From contig JBAQMZ010000040.1 in assembly GCA_049303315.1 (NCBI GenBank), forward strand, positions 1 to 13,245: DNA of 13,245 nucleotides, in the 5' to 3' direction. Below, piece by piece: positions 7,087 through 12,518 of the stretch. A model generated the notes under the pieces. That model did not search any database. It was not told the DNA's origin and saw only the letters and a list, made by a program, of their open reading frames with translations. Within the stretch, counting starts at the first letter, position 1; the number at the start of each line of letters is the position of its first letter. This DNA comes from Methanoperedens sp049303315. Its GTDB lineage: Archaea; Halobacteriota; Methanosarcinia; Methanosarcinales; Methanoperedenaceae. The position numbers and the translations under genes were made by a program.

Positions 7087-7223
7087 CCACGTAAACCGAT
7101 ACCCCGGTTTACGTGGTGTTCAGGTATGCGAAGCATACCTGTCGTTTGATAAACCTTTCTTAAAGGTTTACGTATGGCGAAGCCATACGTGTGCGCGGTG
7201 TAAACTGACGCAACAGTTTTTGA
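7087..7223. repeat. Palindrome array, copy 1 (137 bp, five consecutive hairpins)
   Basis: The hairpins in order are: H1 7087-7116 (12-bp stem CCACGTAAACCG, 6-nt loop); H2 7121-7141 (9-bp stem CAGGTATGC, loop GAA); H3 7150-7170 (9-bp stem TAAACCTTT, loop CTT); H4 7170-7190 (9-bp stem ACGTATGGC, loop GAA); H5 7202-7219 (6-bp stem AAACTG, loop ACGCAA). A second copy lies at 10461-10597 in the same plus-strand orientation with six differences. H2 and H4 carry the GCGAAGC core, known as an unusually stable DNA mini-hairpin. Motifs recur between hairpins (GTAAAC, GGTTTACGT, TTTCTTAAA), suggesting growth by internal duplication. An additional inverted repeat GACACGC/GCGTGTC (7059-7087) precedes it. 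The array separates rpl15e from the COG1325 gene. A 75-codon minus-strand frame running through it is a by-product. Confidence 0.9.
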
Positions 7224-7224
7224 T

Positions 7225-7243
7225 AAAACTTTCTTAAAGTTTT
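7225..7243 (-). terminator. Hairpin directly after rpl15e
   Basis: AAAACTTT and AAAGTTTT form a perfect 8-bp stem with loop CTT. It begins one base after the rpl15e stop codon (7244-7246) and ends in T-rich sequence on the minus strand. It has the same TTTCTTAAA loop region as hairpin H3 of the adjacent array but is absent from the second array copy. It may stop or slow transcription, or mark a 3' end-processing site. Confidence 0.4.
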
Positions 7244-7831
7244 TCATTTACCCTTATTCTGATGCGAACTCAGGCTTGGTCTTGTTTTTTCGGTTCCCCT
7301 GCCCTTTCGCCTCTGTCCTCTGCCCTTCCTGCCCGAGCTTGTCTTCCCTCTGAAGACGCGCCCTTTCTGGTTGGTATTGCAAATCCATTTCAGGTTTTTG
7401 TCCTTCTTGATTGCAGGGTGGCTTGTATCCACAAGAATGGTCTCATACCATTTGTGCTTGCCGTCCTGTCCTACCCAGTAACTGTTCAATACCTGTAAAT
7501 TCGGGAATCTCCGTGCCGCCCGCTCTTCTGCTATGCTCTGGATACTCTTTCCAGGGGTTATCTTGTTCACACCCATGTGCTTTGTCCTTCGCCCGCGCTG
7601 CCATCTTGATTTGCGCCTGCCGCCGCGTCTTATTCTTACCCGCGCGACGATAATCCCCTGTTTTGCCTTGAAGCCAAGCGACCTTGCCCTGTCAAGTCTT
7701 GTAGGATGGTCTAATCTTGTTACTGCGGGTTCCCGTCTCCACTCCTGCCGTCTTTCCCACATGAGTTCCCCAACATCGGATTCATCCGGTTTTTTCCATG
7801 CGTCCCTGATGTACGCGTACATTGATTTCAT
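7244..7831 (-). CDS. rpl15e: 50S ribosomal protein L15e
   Basis: 195 residues, the usual length of this archaeal/eukaryotic large-subunit protein, which has no bacterial counterpart. It opens with M-Y-A-Y-I-R-D-A-W-K-K-P and contains the family stretches T-R-L-D-R-A-R-S-L-G-F-K-A-K-Q-G, the very basic R-I-R-R-G-G-R-R-K-S-R, and the H-K-W-Y-E-T-I-L-V-D-T-S-H-P-A-I segment, ending in a basic tail. It binds 23S rRNA inside the subunit. The start at 7831 has a good ribosome-binding site (GGAG six bases upstream). The gene is divergent from TBP across about 230 bp, with a leader containing hairpins, and is followed by a terminal hairpin and the palindrome array before the COG1325 gene. Confidence 0.97.
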   Translation of the reverse strand: MKSMYAYIRDAWKKPDESDVGELMWERRQEWRREPAVTRLDHPTRLDRARSLGFKAKQGIIVARVRIRRGGRRKSRWQRGRRTKHMGVNKITPGKSIQSIAEERAARRFPNLQVLNSYWVGQDGKHKWYETILVDTSHPAIKKDKNLKWICNTNQKGRVFRGKTSSGRKGRGQRRKGRGTEKTRPSLSSHQNKGK

Positions 7832-7860
7832 TGTATTCTCCTTTATTGTTTTATGGTTCA

Positions 7861-7927
7861 GCCTTATAAGGCCACATCCCTGCGGGATGTTCTCCCGCCG
7901 CTAGCTGGCTTAGACAATGTCATTGTA
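7861..7927 (-). promoter_or_regulatory. Structured leader/promoter region of rpl15e
   Basis: Three palindromes lie upstream of rpl15e: GCCTTATAAGGC (7861-7872); ACATCCC-TGC-GGGATGT (7874-7890); and ACAATG-T-CATTGT (7915-7927). An alternative pairing of TCCCGC with GCGGGA on the minus strand overlaps the second. A candidate minus-strand box A (TTTATAAG, 7948-7954 region) would place them in a leader of about 95 nt. Leader structure could mediate feedback on ribosomal protein synthesis, or this may be another small palindromic repeat. Both are inference. Confidence 0.35.
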
Positions 7928-8022
7928 ATTAAAGATTTCTTATAGTTCTTATAAACAAACAGTACTCTGGCATTTTCATTTTTTCCAATACTTTTTAAAT
8001 AATTTTTAATTTTTACCCCAAC

Positions 8023-8052
8023 GTATTTAAAGCTTTAAATACCCTATAAAAA
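8023..8052 (+). promoter_or_regulatory. Stacked TATA-like boxes of the TBP gene
   Basis: Three box-A-like elements follow one another: GTATTTAAA (8023-8031), CTTTAAATA (8033-8041) and CTATAAAAA (8044-8052). The first is well placed to start a transcript near 8053, giving a 10-nt leader that includes the GGTGA ribosome-binding site. The others sit where the TBP product could bind and block. Autoregulation is a hypothesis. Confidence 0.45.
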
Positions 8053-8062
8053 GGTGATGAGT

Positions 8063-8629
8063 ATGGTAAATTCAACCGAAGCCAAAAAGACTATAAAAAT
8101 AGAAAATGTTGTTGCATCGACCGCTATTGGGGCAAAACTCGACCTTAATGAAGTTATAAGTGTTCTTGAAGGCGCCGATTATAATAAAGAGAGATTCCCG
8201 GGTGTAGTTTACAGGACGACATCCCCGAAAACCGCAGCTCTTATTTTCGGAAGCGGCAAGATTGTTTGCACAGGCGCCAAAAGTATCGCGGATGTGAGTG
8301 TTGGTCTTTCCAAGGTTTTTGAAAAACTCAAAGGCATGGGTGTTCATATCACGAAGAAACCTGAAATAACGATACAAAATATTGTAGCTTCCGCGGATCT
8401 TGGAAGGGTGCTGAACCTGAATGCTATTGCTATCGGTCTTGGGCTTGAGAACATAGAATATGAACCTGAACAGTTCCCGGGTCTTGTGTACCGGTTATCC
8501 AACCCGAAAGTGGTAATGCTTTTATTCGGTTCGGGAAAACTTGTAGTAACAGGCGGGAAGAAACCCGAGGATGCCGAAGCTGCAGTTGAGAAGATTGTAG
8601 TGGAACTTGATGGATTGGGGCTATTATAG
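8063..8629 (+). CDS. tbp: TATA-box-binding protein (TBP)
   Basis: 188 residues from this start. The general transcription factor binds the box A promoter element and recruits TFB and RNA polymerase. The protein is two direct repeats: about 10-75 (I-K-I-E-N-V-V-A-S ... R-F-P-G-V-V-Y-R ... A-L-I-F-G-S-G-K-I-V-C-T-G-A-K) and about 100-165 (I-T-I-Q-N-I-V-A-S ... Q-F-P-G-L-V-Y-R ... L-L-F-G-S-G-K-L-V-V-T-G-G-K). The Phe pairs that kink DNA are present in both halves. It ends without an acidic tail. I chose ATG 8063 because GGTGA (8053-8057) lies five bases upstream; GTG 8054 and ATG 8057 overlap that site. The gene ends in TAG. It is divergent from rpl15e. Confidence 0.97.
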   Translation: MVNSTEAKKTIKIENVVASTAIGAKLDLNEVISVLEGADYNKERFPGVVYRTTSPKTAALIFGSGKIVCTGAKSIADVSVGLSKVFEKLKGMGVHITKKPEITIQNIVASADLGRVLNLNAIAIGLGLENIEYEPEQFPGLVYRLSNPKVVMLLFGSGKLVVTGGKKPEDAEAAVEKIVVELDGLGLL

Positions 8630-8634
8630 CCGTT

Positions 8635-8646
8635 TTCCTTTTTTTC
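8635..8646 (+). terminator. T-rich terminator of TBP
   Basis: GTTTTCCTTTTTTTC follows the TBP stop codon within a few bases. Archaeal RNA polymerase terminates at such T runs without needing a hairpin. Confidence 0.5.
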
Positions 8647-8676
8647 AGCAACTCTGCGGTGGCTAAAAGTTTAACT

Positions 8677-8706
8677 CACCGCAAAGGTGCAAAGTTCGCA
8701 AAGACG
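8677..8706 (+). repeat. Degenerate GCAAAG repeat before purD
   Basis: GCAAAG recurs as CCGCAAAGGT, GCAAAGTT and CGCAAAGACG, units of 8-10 nt, preceded by CTGCGGTGG at 8653-8661. It belongs to the same style of short phased intergenic repeat as 2653-2877 but with a different unit. It lies 55-85 bp upstream of purD, between the TBP terminator and the purD promoter. Confidence 0.55.
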
Positions 8707-8727
8707 TGAGAGAACGAGAACCAGAAC

Positions 8728-8737
8728 ATTTTTATTC
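8728..8737 (+). promoter_or_regulatory. Candidate purD box A
   Basis: CATTTTTATT is centred about 28 bp before the purD ATG at 8761. No ribosome-binding site precedes that ATG, so this spacing fits a leaderless transcript. The match to the box A consensus is modest. Confidence 0.35.
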
Positions 8738-8760
8738 CTGAAAACATTTTGAGATTTACC

Positions 8761-10422
8761 ATGAAAGTACTCTTAGTCGGAGGCGGAGGGCGTGAACACG
8801 CCATCGCAGACGCTATTGCCCGAAGCAAGAAAAACCCGGAACTTTATGCAGCGATGAGCAAGAAAAACCCGGGAATAGCGCGTTTATGCAAAGATTTCCT
8901 GCTAATAAAAGAGACAGAACCCTCTATAATTGACTATGCAGTCAAAAATAAAATCGAACTTGCAGTCATCGGTCCCGAAGCCCCGCTTGCAGCCGGAATT
9001 TCCGACCAGCTCTGGGATGCCGGTATTCCAGTTGTCGGCCCGCGAAAGCTTGCTGCCCAAATCGAATTCGATAAAGCCTGGACACGGGAATTCATGAAAA
9101 AATACAAAATTCCGGGATGCCCGGGATTCAAAATATTCAGGAAAGGGGAGAGCGGCACTGATGAATTTATCGAAGAAATTGGCGATGTTGTCATAAAGCC
9201 GGCAGGTCTTACAGGCGGCAAAGGCGTCCGTGTTATGGGCGACCATTTTGACATAAATGGAGCCAAAGTTTATGCCCGGGAAGTCCTTAAAAATGATGAC
9301 CTTGTCATTGAGGAGCGGTTAATCGGCGAGGAATTCACCGTGCAGGCGTTTGTGGATGGCAATACCCTTGCCTACGCGCCCTCGGTCCAGGACCACAAGC
9401 GTGCCTATGAGGGGGATAAAGGACCCAATACAGGCGGCATGGGTTCATACAATGATTCAAAAGATATCCTGCCCTTCATGAAGGAATCAGATTACACTGA
9501 TGCAAAGACAATAATGAAAGATACTGTTCTTGCCATAAAGAAAGAAACAGGTGTGCCGTATCAGGGCATCCTGTACGGCCAGTTCATGGCGACAGCAAAG
9601 GGTATCTCTGTCATCGAATTCAATGCGCGCTTTGGCGACCCCGAAGCAATGAATGTTCTCCCTATTCTTGAGAATGATTTCCTTGATGTATGTGATTCTG
9701 TTGTCAATGGGACGCTGGATAAAACCAGGGTCACATTTAAGAAGAAAGCGACAGTATGCAAATATGCGGTTCCTGCAGGTTATCCTGATAATCCGGTGAA
9801 GGATTCTGTTGTAGAAATCGCAGAAGTAAAGGATGCGCTTCTTTTCTATTCAAGCGTATATGAAAAGGATAATAAAATCTACACTACAGGTTCCAGGGCT
9901 ATTGCTGTCCTTGGTATTGCAGATAGTATCGGGGAAGCGGAAAAGAAAGCGCAAGAAGGTCTTTCTGCTCTTAAAGGCGCACTTCACAGCAGGCGTGATA
10001 TAGGTACAGAAGAACTTATCAGGAAAAGAATTCAGCATATGGAAGAATTGAGGGTTAAAATGGAAAACGAAAAAACAGAAACTGAAAAAGATGCAGTGCT
10101 TGCAAAACTTGAGAAAATGCTTGAGAACATGTCCGAAAATTCAAGGCAGCCGATACTTGACCTTATCAACAAGCGAAAAGTTGAGCTTGGACTTTTGAAA
10201 TCTGAATTAAAGCCTGCGGGTTATATTCTGAAAAAAGGAAGAGCAAAACCAAAGCCCAAACCGCAAACCAAAGAAAGCAAAGAATCCCTACGAAAAATTG
10301 CCGAGAATGTTGGCAGGGTAAAAGAGATAAATGAAACAAATTTTCATGATGTCGATGTCAAAGACGAACCTCTCAAAAAAGATAAAAAGCCTTTGGAAGA
10401 GGTTGATTCCTATAAATATTGA
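8761..10422 (+). CDS. purD: Phosphoribosylamine-glycine ligase with a C-terminal extension
   Basis: 553 residues from ATG 8761; a TTG four codons upstream is less likely because PurD begins with M-K-V-L-L-V-G-G-G-G-R-E-H-A. The ATP-grasp enzyme joins glycine to 5-phosphoribosylamine, an early step of purine synthesis in the cytosol. Visible motifs include G-P-E-A-P-L-A, K-P-A-G-L-T-G-G-K-G-V (ATP site), N-T-G-G-M-G-S and E-F-N-A-R-F-G-D-P-E. The usual PurD end (R-R-D-I-G-T-E-E-L at 411-419) is followed by about 125-130 extra residues: a charged, probably coiled-coil stretch (about 420-485) and a Lys/Pro-rich tail (A-K-P-K-P-K-P). I recognise no domain in the extension. PurD is normally 420-440 residues. 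The gene stands alone between TBP and a palindrome array; no other purine genes are in the window. Confidence 0.95.
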   Translation: MKVLLVGGGGREHAIADAIARSKKNPELYAAMSKKNPGIARLCKDFLLIKETEPSIIDYAVKNKIELAVIGPEAPLAAGISDQLWDAGIPVVGPRKLAAQIEFDKAWTREFMKKYKIPGCPGFKIFRKGESGTDEFIEEIGDVVIKPAGLTGGKGVRVMGDHFDINGAKVYAREVLKNDDLVIEERLIGEEFTVQAFVDGNTLAYAPSVQDHKRAYEGDKGPNTGGMGSYNDSKDILPFMKESDYTDAKTIMKDTVLAIKKETGVPYQGILYGQFMATAKGISVIEFNARFGDPEAMNVLPILENDFLDVCDSVVNGTLDKTRVTFKKKATVCKYAVPAGYPDNPVKDSVVEIAEVKDALLFYSSVYEKDNKIYTTGSRAIAVLGIADSIGEAEKKAQEGLSALKGALHSRRDIGTEELIRKRIQHMEELRVKMENEKTETEKDAVLAKLEKMLENMSENSRQPILDLINKRKVELGLLKSELKPAGYILKKGRAKPKPKPQTKESKESLRKIAENVGRVKEINETNFHDVDVKDEPLKKDKKPLEEVDSYKY

Positions 10423-10433
10423 TTCTTCATCAG

Positions 10434-10451
10434 AAGCCGAAACTTCGGCTT
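10434..10451 (+). terminator. Hairpin after purD
   Basis: AAGCCGAA and TTCGGCTT form a perfect 8-bp stem with a 2-nt (AC) spacer, twelve bases after the purD stop. No T run follows, so it may be an RNA 3'-end stabiliser or the first member of the following palindrome array rather than a classical terminator. Confidence 0.4.
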
Positions 10452-10460
10452 GCGCAGTAC

Positions 10461-10597
10461 CCACGTAAACCGATACCCCGGTTTACGTGGTGTTCAGGTA
10501 TGCTTTGCATACCTGTCGTTTGATAAACCTTTCTTAAAGGTTTACGTATGGCGAAGCCATACGTGTATGCGGTGTAAACTGCCGCAACAGTTTTTGA
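10461..10597. repeat. Palindrome array, copy 2 (137 bp, five consecutive hairpins)
   Basis: Same order as copy 1 at 7087-7223: H1 10461-10490, H2 10495-10515, H3 10524-10544, H4 10544-10564, H5 10576-10593. Six of 137 positions differ from copy 1: the H2 loop is TTT instead of GAA, a linker reads AT instead of GC, and one H5 loop base is C instead of A. All stems are identical. The orientation is the same on the plus strand, so it is forward relative to purD but reversed relative to rpl15e. It lies 38 bp after purD and about 80 bp before the ParA-like gene. Confidence 0.9.
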
Positions 10598-10700
10598 AAA
10601 CTCCCAGTATTTGAGTCACGAGGACGACCAACAAAACAGGTCACAGTAGTTGGACAGGTAACCGTAAGATAAATACATGATAGGGTTGGTTAAGATAACT

Positions 10701-11582
10701 ATGGTCAAAGATACTAAAGTAGTGAGCTTTATCAATTATAAGGGGGGTGTCGGAAAAACCACCCTTGCAGTTGAGATTTCAGCCAGCCTTGCAAAGAATG
10801 GAAAAGATGTGTTATTAATTGATTTAGACCCTCAGACCAATGCCACATTCTATTTGATGGATGAGGAAGATTGGAATGATTGGCAAAAAAATAAGGGGTC
10901 GCTAAAAGACCTATTTGAGGCTTTTATGGATGGAAAGGTCTTTGATATAAATAAAGCGATTAAAAAAGATTTAATCTGTTCAAAATATATTCCCAAACTG
11001 CATCTACTGCCATCTCATCTGGAACTTCTTTTTATAGATTTAGAACTTGCAAGTAAATTCGGTGCGAAGGGGATGAAATCAAAAAGTATTTTAAGAAGTG
11101 CCCTTAGCAAAATTAAGGAAAACTATGATTATATTATCTTCGATTGTCCCCCAAATCTCAATCTGGTTACCCAAAATTCGATTGTTGCAAGTGATGGTAT
11201 CATCATTGTTGCTATGCCAGAGTACTTATCAACCATCGGAATAGCCTTAATTGATAGGGCTATAAAAAATATTGAAAAGGAGATAAATGATGAAATTAAA
11301 TCTTTTGGCGTAGCAGGGACATTTAAAGGTCCTGAAATCAAAGGCATTCTCTTTAATCGAGTAAGATATGTTACTGGTGGCACAGGTTATCAAGAAGAAG
11401 TAATGGAAAGAGTTAGAGTGGACTGGTCACATTTGGTATTCAACGCCTACGTTTCTCAAAGTGATAGAATCGCTCAAAGGGGCGAAGGTAAAATACCTAT
11501 AGCAATTTCTGGATACGCAGCAGATAAAAAATATGAGTCTCAACTACGAGAATGTGCTGAAGAGTTTTTAAGAAGAGTGTAG
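10701..11582 (+). CDS. ParA/Soj-like partition ATPase
   Basis: 293 residues from ATG 10701; ATG 10677 in the same frame adds eight residues. I prefer 10701 because the family begins close to V-V-S-F-I-N-Y-K-G-G-V-G-K-T-T, the deviant Walker A motif with signature lysine K14. L-L-I-D-L-D-P-Q-T-N-A-T follows (switch I/A'), then Y-I-I-F-D-C-P-P-N-L-N (Walker B). Such ATPases form nucleotide-dependent dimers on DNA and move or position plasmids, chromosomes or protein complexes. No ParB-like protein with a helix-turn-helix is visible nearby; the likely partner is the small gene starting three bases downstream. That gene is in the same frame, separated only by TAG-ATA. A weak box A (about 10666-10674) could give a nearly leaderless message. 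A plasmid or integrated-element origin is possible. Confidence 0.9.
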   Translation: MVKDTKVVSFINYKGGVGKTTLAVEISASLAKNGKDVLLIDLDPQTNATFYLMDEEDWNDWQKNKGSLKDLFEAFMDGKVFDINKAIKKDLICSKYIPKLHLLPSHLELLFIDLELASKFGAKGMKSKSILRSALSKIKENYDYIIFDCPPNLNLVTQNSIVASDGIIIVAMPEYLSTIGIALIDRAIKNIEKEINDEIKSFGVAGTFKGPEIKGILFNRVRYVTGGTGYQEEVMERVRVDWSHLVFNAYVSQSDRIAQRGEGKIPIAISGYAADKKYESQLRECAEEFLRRV

Positions 11583-11585
11583 ATA

Positions 11586-11966
11586 ATGACACAGGAATTT
11601 CGAACAATCCATGAAATTGGGGATGCTTTAATTCAATTAGGTAAAGCTCTCAAGAAAATGCCAAATATATCATCTGATGAAACTGAGCCATTAAAACCTA
11701 AAAAGCAGGTTAAACAGCTATTGACGCCTGAAGAATTGTCGAAATTTGCGTCTGAAATCAGAAATTTAAGTAGAGAAGAGGTAGAAAAGAAACTTCTTGA
11801 ACTCAAGTTCGAAGAATTAAAATATATTGCCAAATTTCATAAAATATCAGTTGGAAAAAATAAAAATAAATCAGAGTTAATACGTAAAGTTCTATATAAT
11901 ATATTTGACTACCATGCAGGACATAATCTGCTACGCAAATTCACTTCCGATACTCCAGAGAAATGA
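11586..11966 (+). CDS. Small SAP/Rho-N-like protein, probable ParA partner
   Basis: 126 residues, basic, no signal or membrane segment. Residues 1-22 form an amphipathic helix (E-I-G-D-A-L-I-Q-L-G-K-A-L-K-K) and 25-45 is a charged, flexible linker. Residues about 60-107 fit a SAP/Rho-N-like helix-extended-helix: L-K-F-E-E-L-K-Y-I-A-K-F-H-K-I, then N-K-N-K-S-E-L-I-R-K-V-L. Such domains bind nucleic acid. It starts three bases after the ParA-like stop codon, so the two are almost certainly cotranscribed. By analogy with two-gene partition loci it could be the DNA-binding adaptor that contacts the ATPase. The SAP-like call rests on the LK..EL...K...I....KSELI pattern and is tentative. Confidence 0.6.
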   Translation: MTQEFRTIHEIGDALIQLGKALKKMPNISSDETEPLKPKKQVKQLLTPEELSKFASEIRNLSREEVEKKLLELKFEELKYIAKFHKISVGKNKNKSELIRKVLYNIFDYHAGHNLLRKFTSDTPEK

Positions 11967-12048
11967 ACTCCCCACCATATCATCCCATTCCAAGCTGTTT
12001 AGATTAGGTGTCCCAAAAACAACATAATTGTCGTGCCAACGTACTATC

Positions 12049-12062
12049 TTTTTGACTTTTTT
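12049..12062 (+). terminator. T-run terminator of the ParA/SAP-like operon
   Basis: TTTTT (12049-12053) and TTTTTT (12057-12062) lie on the plus strand about 85-95 bp after the SAP-like stop codon, in the 116-bp gap between converging operons. This fits archaeal oligo-T termination. Confidence 0.45.
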
Positions 12063-12082
12063 AGTAGAAACCGTATTTTGCT

Positions 12083-12517
12083 CTATTCTTCAATTTCAGC
12101 ATAATCTACTGGTAATTTCACAAAGAATTTGCACTTTTCCATGAATTCTCTATGCTTAGAACGTAACCCTGGGTCATTAGTAACTAAGAAATTTGCCCTA
12201 TTACATGCAAGTTCAACAAATGGTCTATCATTGGTTTGTAAATCCTTTATGCTGACTGACTTAATATTTCCTTTATTCACGTGCTTAACTATATGATAAA
12301 TATCATCAAGTTCATGAAGACTTGTTATAAGAAAAATGGCTGGAAGATAATATTTTTGGTGAATAATTGTTTCATATTGCTTAAGAATCCTTTCGCTCAT
12401 CAAAAGTTTATGGCGTCTCTCTATCATCGCATTATAAGCACTCTCATAATCGTGATTTTTTTTTAAAATTGCTTCTATGAGTACATGCGTATCAAGAACA
12501 ACAGAAACTTCAGGCAT
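12083..12517 (-). CDS. PIN-domain protein, probable endoribonuclease
   Basis: 144 residues spanning one PIN domain. The acidic pattern is present: D9 in V-V-L-D-T-H-V-L-I-E-A, a Glu in the I-L-K-Q-Y-E-T segment, D in T-N-D-R-P-F-V-E-L-A, and D in L-V-T-N-D-P-G-L-R. These residues hold metal ions in VapC-like and related RNases. The start at 12517 is one base after the stop codon of the upstream ATPase gene, with GGAG six to nine bases before the ATG, so translation is probably coupled. No VapB-like antitoxin gene is adjacent, so this is unlikely to be a plain VapBC pair; the ATPase is its natural partner. It ends in TAG. Confidence 0.85.
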   Translation of the reverse strand: MPEVSVVLDTHVLIEAILKKNHDYESAYNAMIERRHKLLMSERILKQYETIIHQKYYLPAIFLITSLHELDDIYHIVKHVNKGNIKSVSIKDLQTNDRPFVELACNRANFLVTNDPGLRSKHREFMEKCKFFVKLPVDYAEIEE

Positions 12518-12518
12518 A

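Noticed and set aside
7087..7223. Palindrome array as a CRISPR
   Set aside because: The units are different palindromes placed end to end, not one repeat separated by unique spacers, and no cas gene is in the window.
7020..7247. 75-codon minus-strand frame whose ATG overlaps the rpl15e stop (ATGA)
   Set aside because: It consists almost entirely of translated hairpin array; the sequence is constrained by base pairing, not coding, and no family is recognisable. The ATGA overlap is coincidental with the terminal hairpin.
8749..8760. TTG start four codons upstream of the purD ATG
   Set aside because: PurD proteins begin at M-K-V-L-L-V-G-G-G-G; the extra residues have no support and the box A spacing favours ATG 8761.
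10598..10676. parS-like centromere upstream of the ParA-like gene
   Set aside because: Only loose similarity between GGTCAC and GGTAACC; no iterated or convincingly symmetric site is present.
12083..12085. Amber readthrough at the end of the PIN gene
   Set aside because: The frame beyond TAG soon reaches another stop and encodes nothing recognisable, so TAG is a plain stop here.
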